Positions 7,282 through 12,426 of a stretch of DNA of 13,014 nucleotides are shown one piece after another. Both the position numbers and the translations under genes were made by a program. A model generated the notes under the pieces. The model was not told where the DNA came from. It worked only from the letters and a program-made list of their open reading frames with translations, and made no database searches. The stretch is from an uncultured Thermoanaerobacteraceae bacterium (GTDB lineage Bacteria > Bacillota > DSM-12270 > Thermacetogeniales > Thermacetogeniaceae). The stretch lies in contig CALGIY010000280.1 in the NCBI GenBank assembly GCA_937914965.1, positions 1 through 13,014 on the forward strand. The letters run 5' to 3'. Positions within the stretch are counted from its first letter, which is position 1. Each line of letters opens with the position of its first letter.

Positions 7282-8823
7282 TTAAGGATCACAGGGGATG
7301 ATGAGCACTGAGCCGATTTGGAGATTATTAGGATCAACACCGGGATTGAGAGCAAGTATGCTGTCAACACTAACATTGTACCGGATAGACAGTAGATAGA
7401 TCGTGTCCCCGGCCTGCACCACATGCTCAAAGGGGCAGGGTGGCGGTCCAGGGGGTACCGGCGGTACCGGTGCAATTTCCTCACAGATGACCACATAGAT
7501 CTGGAGTGTCTCCACAACCCGAGCTGTTAGATTGAGAACAATCTCCAGGACAGCCTTCCTTCTGCTGTCTGCTGGCCGGCCGGCCACATGCTCCACCGCG
7601 GTCTGCACGCTGACACTCATATCAGGCATAGCACCGGGGATTGGGATAAAGTTGCGAAACTTGATCACTGTGTCCAGATGGTGTACAGACTGATCGGGCA
7701 TATCGCTTACATAGAGCACCTGCGCCTTGATTTTCCCACTCACGATCACCTTATCCTTGATGATCACTATGTCTTCAGGCAAGACCTCAACCTTGTGGAC
7801 CTTCACATCCAGCACCTTGGTAACACCTGGTTTTTCCATGGGGACCATTATTTCATCCCTGACATTAATCTGTGTGTGGTCCTCACCCACTACATTGTCA
7901 ACCCTGAGCAGATCCCGGGTCGTTTCAACGCCGACCAGGTCAACGACAACATCGAGTTCTCTCGGTTCAGTGACTTTGGCCACCTGATCCAGGAGTACTT
8001 CTACATCCACAGTATGGGGGTTCACCACATCGAAGCTGACATGAGTAATGGTTTCTTCCACAGTTACATTCATTCCCGGTTCAGCGCCAAAAACCTCAAT
8101 AAACTGGGTGAAGTGAAGCACCTGGTGCATATGGTGGACGGGTTGGGTTGACAGAGCGGCTACATAGATGATTTGCAGAGTAATGTACCCTTCAACGATT
8201 ACCTTGTTCTGAATGACCTTTTTATCTGTAATGGTTACACTGGCATCTACATCCAAAACCTTTTCCACCGGTGGTTTCTCATGTGGCACCTTGAATCTCC
8301 CGGAAACCATCGCCTGGGCCATGCCTTCAGCGACTACTTCCTCCACTCGAAGGTGCTCTGTGATAGCCTCTACCCCAGGCGGCGGCTCCACCATTAATGT
8401 TATTTCCTCTACAGTTGTTACTTTAGCAAATATCTGGAGAACAGCAGTAACCTCAAAAAAGCATCGTTTTCCAGCCTTAACCTTTCCTTGGATATCCTCA
8501 ACCTTTTCATTGACCCGTGCTGTCATACCCGGTTCCGCCCCAGGTATCTCTACAAACTGGGTAAAGTCTAAACGTGCATGGGTATGATGAACCGGCTGCC
8601 CGGGGCAGTCAGCCACATAAACCACCTGCAGGTTAAGGTAACCATCCACGATTACCTTGTTCTTGATCACTTCTACCTTGGTTACCTTGACAGTTTTGTC
8701 TACCGAGATGATTTTTTCAATGCCCGGCTTAGGCTCCGGCACCCGGAATTCACCCTGTACTACAGCCTGCTTTGTCATTTCTCCGACTACATGATCAAGC
8801 TTTAATGTCTCACAGCGGACCAT
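7282..8823 (-). CDS. SPOCS (DUF3794) x3 - LysM spore-envelope protein, SipL-like
   Basis: This 513-aa protein has three tandem DUF3794/SPOCS domains (about 5-145, 155-295 and 303-445) and a C-terminal LysM (465-511). Each repeat shows VPxxKPxxxKVLDV, then NKVIVxGY-like strands, then HHxxxxxxFxxFIxIPGAxPxM. A proline linker APVPPVPPGPPPCP (451-464) precedes the LysM, which has HVVQAGDTIYLLSIRYNVSVDSILALNPG. This layout matches Clostridioides difficile SipL, where SPOCS domains plus a LysM anchor coat assembly through SpoIVA, and more distantly SpoVID of Bacillus. It is therefore probably a mother-cell coat morphogenetic protein. I chose ATG 8823 because AAGGAGGGAGAAGAG precedes it; the frame is open 9 codons further, but that would place the start within the ribosome binding site. 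A sporulation-type promoter lies 37 nt upstream and a strong terminator follows. Clostridia often carry several DUF3794 proteins, so SipL orthology is not certain. Confidence 0.9.
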   Translation of the reverse strand: MVRCETLKLDHVVGEMTKQAVVQGEFRVPEPKPGIEKIISVDKTVKVTKVEVIKNKVIVDGYLNLQVVYVADCPGQPVHHTHARLDFTQFVEIPGAEPGMTARVNEKVEDIQGKVKAGKRCFFEVTAVLQIFAKVTTVEEITLMVEPPPGVEAITEHLRVEEVVAEGMAQAMVSGRFKVPHEKPPVEKVLDVDASVTITDKKVIQNKVIVEGYITLQIIYVAALSTQPVHHMHQVLHFTQFIEVFGAEPGMNVTVEETITHVSFDVVNPHTVDVEVLLDQVAKVTEPRELDVVVDLVGVETTRDLLRVDNVVGEDHTQINVRDEIMVPMEKPGVTKVLDVKVHKVEVLPEDIVIIKDKVIVSGKIKAQVLYVSDMPDQSVHHLDTVIKFRNFIPIPGAMPDMSVSVQTAVEHVAGRPADSRRKAVLEIVLNLTARVVETLQIYVVICEEIAPVPPVPPGPPPCPFEHVVQAGDTIYLLSIRYNVSVDSILALNPGVDPNNLQIGSVLIIPCDP

Positions 8824-8860
8824 CTCTTCTCCCTCCTTTTCCAGGCACAATTTTCTGTAA

Positions 8861-8888
8861 TATAATATGTAAGAAGGATAGAGAGGGT
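8861..8888 (-). promoter_or_regulatory. Candidate SigK/SigE-type promoter of the SPOCS-LysM gene
   Basis: On the minus strand CATATTATA (8861-8869) fits the mother-cell SigK -10 pattern CATANNNTA exactly. AC lies 17 nt upstream (8887-8888) in the -35 position. The promoter sits 37 nt from ATG 8823 and fits the expected mother-cell timing of a SipL-type protein. SigE and SigK -10 elements are hard to tell apart by eye. Confidence 0.5.
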
Positions 8889-8898
8889 GTATTTCTCC

Positions 8899-8935
8899 AA
8901 TAAAGAAACCACTGCAGGGAATTGCAGTGGTTTCT
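8899..8935 (-). terminator. Rho-independent terminator of the CAP-domain gene
   Basis: A perfect 13-bp stem, AGAAACCACTGCA (8904-8916) with TGCAGTGGTTTCT (8923-8935), closes a 6-base loop. On the minus strand it ends in TTTCT then TTATT. It starts 22 bp after the CAP gene stop. The U-tract is interrupted but the stem is very stable. Confidence 0.8.
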
Positions 8936-8957
8936 GGCAGCTTATGGTATTACTTTT

Positions 8958-9701
8958 TTAAACTCCAATAAACATCTGAGTAAACATCATTCCATAAGGA
9001 CCCCCGTTGATAACACCGATGCCGATATGAGTAAATTCCGGCTTCAAAATGTTAGCTCGGTGCCCCTCAGAGTTCATCAGACCATTGTGGGCCCTGTCCA
9101 CGGAACCGGCGCCAGCAATATTCTCACCAGCCCACCGGTAGGATATCCCGGCATTTTTCATCATATCAAAAGGAGATCCGTAAGTGGGAGACTGATGACT
9201 GAAATAACCCTTGTCTATCATATCTTGACTCTTTAGGCGTGCCAGGCGTACCAACCGGTAGTCAACTGCAAGAGGTTTCAAACCTGCTTTCTGGCGTTCC
9301 TGATTGACCAGGTTGATCATCTGCTGTTCAGCCTGGGTAAGGGTAATCGCTCCATCATCCGGCTTTGGCTGAGGCTCCGGCTGCGGCTGTGGCTTGGGCT
9401 CAGGATTTGGCTGCGGCTCAGGCTGCGGAGTCGGATCTGGCTTTGGATCTGGAATTGGCTGAGGCTTTGGATCAGGCTGCGGAGCTGGCTCTGGTTGGGG
9501 TTTCGGATCCGGGCGGATAATTTTAAAATCATCCCCTGGGAAAACCCGTTTGAGAATCCCTGCTAGCACCTGGTCGCTGAAGCTTCCCTGGTAGTAGACA
9601 TACCTCGTTGCCGCAAAGGCAGTAATTGGCATTAACGCTAGCATTAAACCGACGAGAATTGCGGAAAGGGAGTATCGCGCTTTTCTGGGTAACATCCTCA
9701 T
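8958..9701 (-). CDS. Secreted CAP/SCP-domain protein (YkwD-like) with X-Pro spacer
   Basis: This is a 247-aa exported protein. Residues 1-31 are a Sec signal peptide: RMLPRKAR, a hydrophobic core, then AFA before Ala31. Residues 31-63 are a short N-terminal region. Residues 64-114 are an uninterrupted alternating X-Pro spacer. Residues 120-247 are a CAP domain with EQQMINLVNQERQKAGLKPL, YFSHQSPTYGSPFDMM (H169), GENIA (E193) and SEGHRANILKPEF (H214); these are the conserved His/Glu cavity residues of the family. Bacterial YkwD/CAP proteins are common in spore formers, but their biochemical role is mostly unknown. ATG 9701 is chosen because AAGGAGACGAAAT precedes it and the signal peptide starts there; the frame is open 16 codons further. 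A SigA-like promoter lies 33 nt upstream, so expression may not be sporulation-specific. Confidence 0.92.
   Translation of the reverse strand: MRMLPRKARYSLSAILVGLMLALMPITAFAATRYVYYQGSFSDQVLAGILKRVFPGDDFKIIRPDPKPQPEPAPQPDPKPQPIPDPKPDPTPQPEPQPNPEPKPQPQPEPQPKPDDGAITLTQAEQQMINLVNQERQKAGLKPLAVDYRLVRLARLKSQDMIDKGYFSHQSPTYGSPFDMMKNAGISYRWAGENIAGAGSVDRAHNGLMNSEGHRANILKPEFTHIGIGVINGGPYGMMFTQMFIGV
9360..9512 (-). repeat. Alternating X-Pro low-complexity spacer inside the CAP gene
   Basis: This encodes residues 64-114 of the CAP protein. Every even-numbered residue is proline, 26 in a row, with Q, E, K, D, N, T, A or I between. At DNA level it is a degenerate 6-bp repeat (CC-N-CAG/GAG-like). Such (XP)n stretches form stiff rods, as in TonB, and here would hold the CAP domain away from the membrane or cell wall. 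Confidence 0.9.
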
Positions 9702-9734
9702 ATTTCGTCTCCTTTCGGGATCTAATTTTACATT

Positions 9735-9764
9735 ATTATACTGGCACATTAGTTATTTTGACGA
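9735..9764 (-). promoter_or_regulatory. Candidate SigA promoter of the CAP gene
   Basis: On the minus strand a perfect TATAAT (9735-9740) is preceded after 18 nt by TCGTCA (9759-9764, 4 of 6 matches to TTGACA). The -10 lies 33 nt upstream of ATG 9701. The rest of the 178-bp spacer holds an imperfect palindrome at 9841-9853 and an A/T-rich run, but no gene. Confidence 0.5.
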
Positions 9765-9840
9765 AGTTGCTATTAGCCCCTCACTTCCTGTGAAGGGTAA
9801 CCAGGTACCCAAAACGCGCTTATTGTCTTTTTTTTATACA

Positions 9841-9853
9841 ATTAGGACCTAAT
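9841..9853. repeat. ATTAGG-A-CCTAAT palindrome downstream of the GX3 gene
   Basis: Six-base perfect arms surround one central base, and with one bulged base the symmetry extends to TAC/GTA outside. A 12-of-13 match to its TTAGGACCTAATG core recurs at 10220-10232, directly before the GX3 frame, so the gene is bracketed by two similar sites. It could be an operator for the CAP gene or the GX3 gene. Chance is a serious alternative, since matches this good are expected in 13 kb. Confidence 0.3.
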
Positions 9854-9879
9854 GTACAATTTTGATATTTCAGGACATT

Positions 9880-10179
9880 CTACCCCTTTTGACTCTCACT
9901 AGCAGTCAACCCGTCCTCATAGCCCTTCTGGTACCCCTGGTCCCAACCCTGGTCAAAGATCACCTCCGCATCCTTTTTCCCCGCCGTGTACCCTGCTTCC
10001 TGGCCCTCTAGATAACCGTGTTCCCGCCCCTCTTTCCGGCCCCTCTTCATTCCTTCACTAGAGCCAACTTGATACCCCTCGGCAAAGCCATCCTTGCGAC
10101 CGTCCAGGTAACCGCGGTCATAGCCACATCCATAAACTTGCTCTAAATTACGCTGTTTCTCCTCCCTGGCTTTGCCCAT
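9880..10179 (-). CDS. Gly-X3 tetrad repeat protein (deca-GX3 / Yae1-like)
   Basis: This 99-aa protein is dominated by a tetrapeptide repeat. From ATG 10179, glycines occur at residues 19, 23, 27 and so on to 67, thirteen in exact 4-residue register. A short break (DAEVIFDQ) follows, then four more at 78, 82, 86 and 90. The intervening residues are mostly Tyr, Arg, Lys, Glu and Asp. This is the pattern of the deca-GX3 motif of eukaryotic Yae1/Lto1 (adaptors for Fe-S insertion into Rli1); Yae1_N-like hits occur in bacterial proteins whose function is unknown. A glycine on one face of a helix suggests tight helix packing. ATG 10179 has AAGGGGG 8 nt upstream. ATG 10218 (13 residues longer, weaker site, 15 bp after the previous stop) is the alternative. 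The gene is probably cotranscribed with the 139-aa gene. The short acidic tail has no motif. Confidence 0.8.
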   Translation of the reverse strand: MGKAREEKQRNLEQVYGCGYDRGYLDGRKDGFAEGYQVGSSEGMKRGRKEGREHGYLEGQEAGYTAGKKDAEVIFDQGWDQGYQKGYEDGLTASESQKG

Positions 10180-10233
10180 TTCAAAACCCCCTTCATCCCC
10201 ATCAAACCATTCCAACATTTTAGAACCTAATGC

Positions 10234-10653
10234 CTAGAAATTTCCCCTCTTCTGACGCCTCTCAGAAGTGTCTGGTTTCTGTCTACCGCTTTCCCCTGCT
10301 TCCGGTTCTTCTTGTTTCGCCGCTTCTCCTGCAAGGGACAGTAGTGTAGAGAGCATCTGGGGATTCAGCTTCTTTCCCGACTTTTGAAGTAAACTGGTCA
10401 GCATTTCGGGCCCCGGCTTCTGACCCTGGGACAGCATACCAGTAAGCATCCCAGCAATATCTTTACCGCCGGACCCTGTTCCCTTGACCACCTGTTCCTG
10501 TGCCAGGTTCACAATGTTCATCAAGGCAAACAAAGAAAGAACAGCTACCGTTCCCGGGAGGTCCTCCTGCTTTGCATCAAGATTCTGTAATGTCTGGGCC
10601 ATCAGAGAAAATAGGCTTACATCCTGGCCTGAAAAATCCTGTTCTCGCTCCAA
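10234..10653 (-). CDS. Hypothetical 139-aa protein with repeated MLTSLL helices
   Basis: I do not recognise this protein. It starts at TTG 10653, set by AAGGAGG 7 nt upstream; an ATG at 10660 sits directly on the ribosome binding site and is in another frame. Residues 10-55 form an amphipathic/hydrophobic helical region (VSLFSLMAQTLQNLD, TVAVLSLFALMNIVNLAQEQ). Residues 64-110 hold an internal near-repeat, GMLTGMLSQGQKPG, PEMLTSLLQKSGKK and PQMLSTLLSLAGEA. The tail (112-139) is highly charged, rich in Glu, then Arg and Lys. There is no signal peptide and no clear transmembrane span. It lies between the YbaB-like gene (122-bp gap with its own candidate sporulation-type promoter) and the GX3 gene. 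The context suggests a spore-related role; the sequence alone does not give one. Confidence 0.8.
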   Translation of the reverse strand: MEREQDFSGQDVSLFSLMAQTLQNLDAKQEDLPGTVAVLSLFALMNIVNLAQEQVVKGTGSGGKDIAGMLTGMLSQGQKPGPEMLTSLLQKSGKKLNPQMLSTLLSLAGEAAKQEEPEAGESGRQKPDTSERRQKRGNF

Positions 10654-10686
10654 AACTCATCCTCCTTCACAAATCAACATTTCCTT

Positions 10687-10714
10687 TATTGTATTCAGTG
10701 AGGTACTGCAGGTT
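10687..10714 (-). promoter_or_regulatory. Candidate sporulation-type promoter of the 139-aa gene
   Basis: On the minus strand AAC (10712-10714) is followed after exactly 16 nt by AATACAATA (10687-10695), which differs in the first base from CATANNNTA and also resembles the SigE -10 CATACAAT. It lies 34 nt upstream of TTG 10653. The same AAC-N16 geometry precedes two micropeptide genes in this window. Confidence 0.4.
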
Positions 10715-10775
10715 ACTAATAAGCATGATGGGTATTTTTCCCCACCCCAACCTACAACCAAACCACACATAAATA

Positions 10776-11072
10776 TCAGTACAGGGAAACACCTCCCATA
10801 AGTTTCCCTGCTTCGGTTTTAAGGAGTTCGCTCCCTTTTTGCAGTGCATCATCAACAGCTTCGGCCACCAGTTGCTCCAGGTGAGAAACATTTTTCACAG
10901 AGCGCATATTGATCTTCACACCCAGCACCTGGAGTTTACCACCTATAACCACGCAAACGGCACCATTTTCGCTGCTGCCCTCTACTTTCTTGCCTTCAAG
11001 CTGCTTTTCCAGCCGGGTAATTATCGATTTAAGAAATTGCTGTGTCAGGCCGTAGGTTTCAGGAACAGGCAT
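10776..11072 (-). CDS. Divergent YbaB/EbfC family protein
   Basis: This 98-aa protein has the YbaB layout: an N-terminal helix (about 8-28, LTQQFLKSIITRLEKQLEGK), a three-strand sheet with GAVCVVIGGKLQVLGVKIN (37-55), and a C-terminal helix HLEQLVAEAVDDALQKGSELLKTEAGKLMGG (64-94) resembling the family's LxxLVxxAVNDALxKAxE block. YbaB/EbfC proteins are small dimeric DNA-binding, nucleoid-associated proteins. The usual YbaB gene sits between dnaX and recR, so this copy in a spore-gene cluster is a paralogue. The N-terminal Q/M-rich segment of typical YbaB is weakly kept. ATG 11072 is chosen because of a G-rich site (GAGGGGGGGTGGGG) just upstream; the frame is open 6 codons further. It lies 32 bp after the YDE paralogue stop, so it is likely cotranscribed. 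The fold call is by motif only. Confidence 0.72.
   Translation of the reverse strand: MPVPETYGLTQQFLKSIITRLEKQLEGKKVEGSSENGAVCVVIGGKLQVLGVKINMRSVKNVSHLEQLVAEAVDDALQKGSELLKTEAGKLMGGVSLY
10782..10810 (-). other. 9-bp inverted repeat across the end of the YbaB-like gene
   Basis: CAGGGAAAC (10782-10790) and GTTTCCCTG (10802-10810) are perfect arms around an 11-base loop. They overlap the last codons of the YbaB-like gene and end 4 bp before its stop codon. No T-run follows on the minus strand, so it is not a standard terminator; it may stabilise the mRNA 3' end. Confidence 0.4.
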
Positions 11073-11104
11073 AACCCCACCCCCCCTCAATTAATAGGAA
11101 TTAT

Positions 11105-11395
11105 TTATTTCTCTTGCTCTGGGTTTCCAGAAAAGTCCGAGAGAAGCAGTAGAATCAAGATTAAAAAAAGTGTAAAGGGGTTCGCCTTCCTCTTACCCCC
11201 ATCATTGAAAAACTTCCGGGGATGCTCAGGCATATAATCCTGCAGTCCTTTTAAAATCTCCCGGGCAGAATCACTGGAAAGCAAATCTAAGAACCCGTCA
11301 AGAAGATCAGCGATCCTGTTCCCCTGGGACCCCAGATACGGACGAAAACTATTAACTACCTGCAGTACTTGTTCATCATATAGGACACCTGCCAT
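11105..11395 (-). CDS. YDE/RPYLG family protein, paralogue 2, with micropeptide-like C-terminal helix
   Basis: I do not recognise this family. The 96-aa product begins MAGVLYDEQVLQVVNSFRPY and continues LGSQGNRIADLLDGFLDLL. Over residues 1-52 it aligns without gaps to the gene at 11982-12329, with 26 identities. Residues 53-71 are a basic linker. Residues 72-88 (NPFTLFLILILLLLSDF) form a hydrophobic segment that closely matches the C-termini of the three neighbouring micropeptides. It may therefore be a cytoplasmic helical domain tethered to membrane by that segment. ATG 11395 is set by AAAGGGGGGAG upstream; the frame is open 13 codons further. Micropeptide 1 lies 77 bp upstream across a hairpin, and the YbaB-like gene lies 32 bp downstream. 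Function is unknown; a spore-membrane role is inferred from context. Confidence 0.78.
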   Translation of the reverse strand: MAGVLYDEQVLQVVNSFRPYLGSQGNRIADLLDGFLDLLSSDSAREILKGLQDYMPEHPRKFFNDGGKRKANPFTLFLILILLLLSDFSGNPEQEK

Positions 11396-11426
11396 CGGTC
11401 TCCCCCCTTTAAAGCTTTTAGAAAGA

Positions 11427-11456
11427 GAGGCCACCCCGCACTTACGGTGTGGCCTC
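11427..11456 (-). terminator. Hairpin between micropeptide 1 and YDE paralogue 2 (possible attenuator)
   Basis: GAGGCCAC and GTGGCCTC pair, then one mismatch, then CCG/CGG, with a 6-base loop. On the minus strand it is followed only by TCTTTC, a weak U-tract. It lies 16 bp after the micropeptide 1 stop and about 30 bp before the next start. Partial termination would make much more micropeptide than downstream protein. Confidence 0.6.
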
Positions 11457-11472
11457 CACAGTAAACCTGGTC

Positions 11473-11574
11473 TTATGGATCGCCGAAGAAGAGCAGAATG
11501 AGGATTAAGAATAGTATTAAAGCCCAGTTCTTAACACATCCGCCGCCACCGAAACCGAATCCTTTAGATTCCAT
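11473..11574 (-). CDS. Membrane micropeptide 1 (33 aa)
   Basis: This is a 33-codon gene too short for standard gene calling. The peptide has a glycine-rich head (MESKGFGFGGGGCVKN) and a hydrophobic tail (WALILFLILILLFFGDP), so one transmembrane helix with an Asp-Pro end is likely. ATG 11574 follows GGAGGGATATTG. It resembles the small glycine-rich YjcZ-type sporulation peptides of Firmicutes in size and layout, although I cannot show homology. Against micropeptide 2, 15 of the last 17 residues are identical, yet 12 of those 15 codons differ synonymously, so the peptide is under protein-level selection. It has its own promoter candidate (11635-11662) and is followed by a hairpin and YDE paralogue 2. 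Cys13 is a possible disulfide or metal site. Confidence 0.85.
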   Translation of the reverse strand: MESKGFGFGGGGCVKNWALILFLILILLFFGDP

Positions 11575-11634
11575 CAATATCCCTCCTCTATGTTCTGGGT
11601 TTAGATCCTACCGGACCATTTTATTTTCCTACAC

Positions 11635-11662
11635 CATAATATGTTGTTTAAGGGAATGAGTT
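11635..11662 (-). promoter_or_regulatory. Candidate SigK/SigE-type promoter of micropeptide 1
   Basis: On the minus strand AAC (11660-11662), 16 nt, then CATATTATG (11635-11643), continuing GGT. The 11-base CATATTATGGT is identical to the element before micropeptide 3. It lies 60 nt from ATG 11574. Compared with SigK CATANNNTA, only the last base deviates. Confidence 0.5.
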
Positions 11663-11757
11663 ACATTGTCCAGGGTATTTTTGGCGCTGCCCCACTTGTT
11701 AATGAGGATAAGAAAAAGATATCTAGATACCCGGAAGGAGCCGAATACCCTTTTCCT

Positions 11758-11868
11758 TTAGTTGTCACCAAAAAACAGTAGAATCAGAATCAAGAAGAGA
11801 ATGAACGCCCAGCTTCCCCCAAATAGCCCTCCTAGGCCACCAAAACCCAATCCTTTTTCTTCTGCCAT
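11758..11868 (-). CDS. Membrane micropeptide 2 (36 aa)
   Basis: This 36-aa peptide has a short charged start (MAEEKG), a glycine-rich stretch (LGFGGLGGLFGGS) and a hydrophobic tail (WAFILFLILILLFFGDN) nearly identical to that of micropeptide 1. The start at ATG 11868 follows AAGGAGGGGATCAAGG, a strong ribosome binding site. Its own promoter candidate lies at 11951-11979. Unlike the other two micropeptides it is followed by another micropeptide, not by a YDE gene, so it appears to be a solo copy. I see no clear terminator in the 183 bp that follow, so read-through into micropeptide 1 is possible. Such peptides are usually inserted in a membrane; a role in the forespore or spore membrane is inferred from context only. 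Confidence 0.85.
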   Translation of the reverse strand: MAEEKGLGFGGLGGLFGGSWAFILFLILILLFFGDN

Positions 11869-11950
11869 CCTTGATCCCCTCCTTATACATACAAGATGGT
11901 ATTTATACCGGGATAACCATGTTATTTTCCTTTTCCTTGCATACCCCTCT

Positions 11951-11979
11951 CATAGTATGTGGATACCTATCATTGTGTT
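11951..11979 (-). promoter_or_regulatory. Candidate SigK/SigE-type promoter of micropeptide 2
   Basis: On the minus strand AAC (11977-11979), 17 nt, then CATACTATG (11951-11959). It lies 83 nt from ATG 11868 and begins 2 bp after the stop of YDE paralogue 1. The -10 matches the other micropeptide promoters except for one pyrimidine change. Confidence 0.42.
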
Positions 11980-11981
11980 AC

Positions 11982-12329
11982 CTATTCCTGTTGATCTCCG
12001 GTGTTTTCTGCTTTTGTGTCTTCCTCTGGTTCCGGCCCAACTAGCATATCTAAACCCGGGGCATCAGCCAGAAACAACAGGGCCTGCAGCAGGAAGAGTG
12101 ATGATGGGCTGAACACCTTTTTGGGTTCACTTGGTAGTGCTAGTGCCTTAAAGTTCTCTCCCGGCCCCAGGATCTGCAGAGCATCCTGCGTCTTTCTGGC
12201 CGGCTCACTGTGAAGCAGTTCCAGTAAGCTTTCCAGGGCAATAAGGCACCCATTTCCCCGGGGGCCCAGGTATGGGCGAAGACTTTGGAATACTTGAAGT
12301 GCGCTTTCATCATAGGAAATGCCGGCCAC
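11982..12329 (-). CDS. YDE/RPYLG family protein, paralogue 1
   Basis: This 115-aa unrecognised protein is paralogous to the gene at 11105-11395. It opens MAGISYDESALQVFQSLRPY and continues LGPRGNGCLIALESLLELL, with 26 of the first 52 residues identical to paralogue 2. Residues 53-74 are a variable linker. Residues 75-90 (SPSSLFLLQALLFLAD) form a shorter, weaker hydrophobic segment at the place where paralogue 2 has its micropeptide-like helix. An acidic tail (98-115) follows. The start is GTG 12329, because AAAGGGGGGAG lies upstream exactly as in paralogue 2; the frame is open 19 codons further. It lies 97 bp after micropeptide 3 across a 14-bp hairpin. Same inferred context and same unknown function as paralogue 2; the weaker helix suggests divergence after duplication. 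Confidence 0.75.
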   Translation of the reverse strand: MAGISYDESALQVFQSLRPYLGPRGNGCLIALESLLELLHSEPARKTQDALQILGPGENFKALALPSEPKKVFSPSSLFLLQALLFLADAPGLDMLVGPEPEEDTKAENTGDQQE

Positions 12330-12360
12330 CAGTACTCCCCCCTTTATTTTTTTTGTAAAG

Positions 12361-12415
12361 ACGGCCGCCGGGCAACTGGCAAGCAAGTTGAAGTCAGAGA
12401 CTGCCCGACAGCCGC
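12361..12415 (-). terminator. 14-bp hairpin between micropeptide 3 and YDE paralogue 1 (possible attenuator)
   Basis: On the minus strand GCGGCTGTCGGGCA (12402-12415) pairs with TGCCCGGCGGCCGT (12361-12374) through 14 positions, including three G·U pairs, with a 27-base loop. Only CTTTA follows, so it is not a full intrinsic terminator. It holds the same place as the hairpin before the other YDE gene, although the two sequences differ. Confidence 0.5.
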
Positions 12416-12426
12416 ACTATCCCCCA

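Noticed and set aside
7588..8805. Several plus-strand open frames of 75-187 codons opposite the SPOCS-LysM gene
   Set aside because: They are antisense shadows of a gene with clear domain repeats, and their products (rich in His, Tyr, Leu) have no motif or ribosome binding site.
9317..9532. Regular short repeats that look like a CRISPR or minisatellite, and an overlapping frame rich in Ser/Gln/Arg
   Set aside because: The periodicity is the X-Pro codons of the CAP gene. There are no unique spacers, and the overlapping frame is a shifted reading of the same repeat.
9824..9840. T-run preceded by a weak GGGTA/TACCC stem, read as a plus-strand terminator
   Set aside because: No plus-strand gene lies upstream, the stem is only 5 bp and is separated from the T-run by about 18 bases.
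10667..10891. 74-codon minus-strand frame overlapping the YbaB-like gene end
   Set aside because: It overlaps a better-supported gene in another frame, has no ribosome binding site and no recognisable product.
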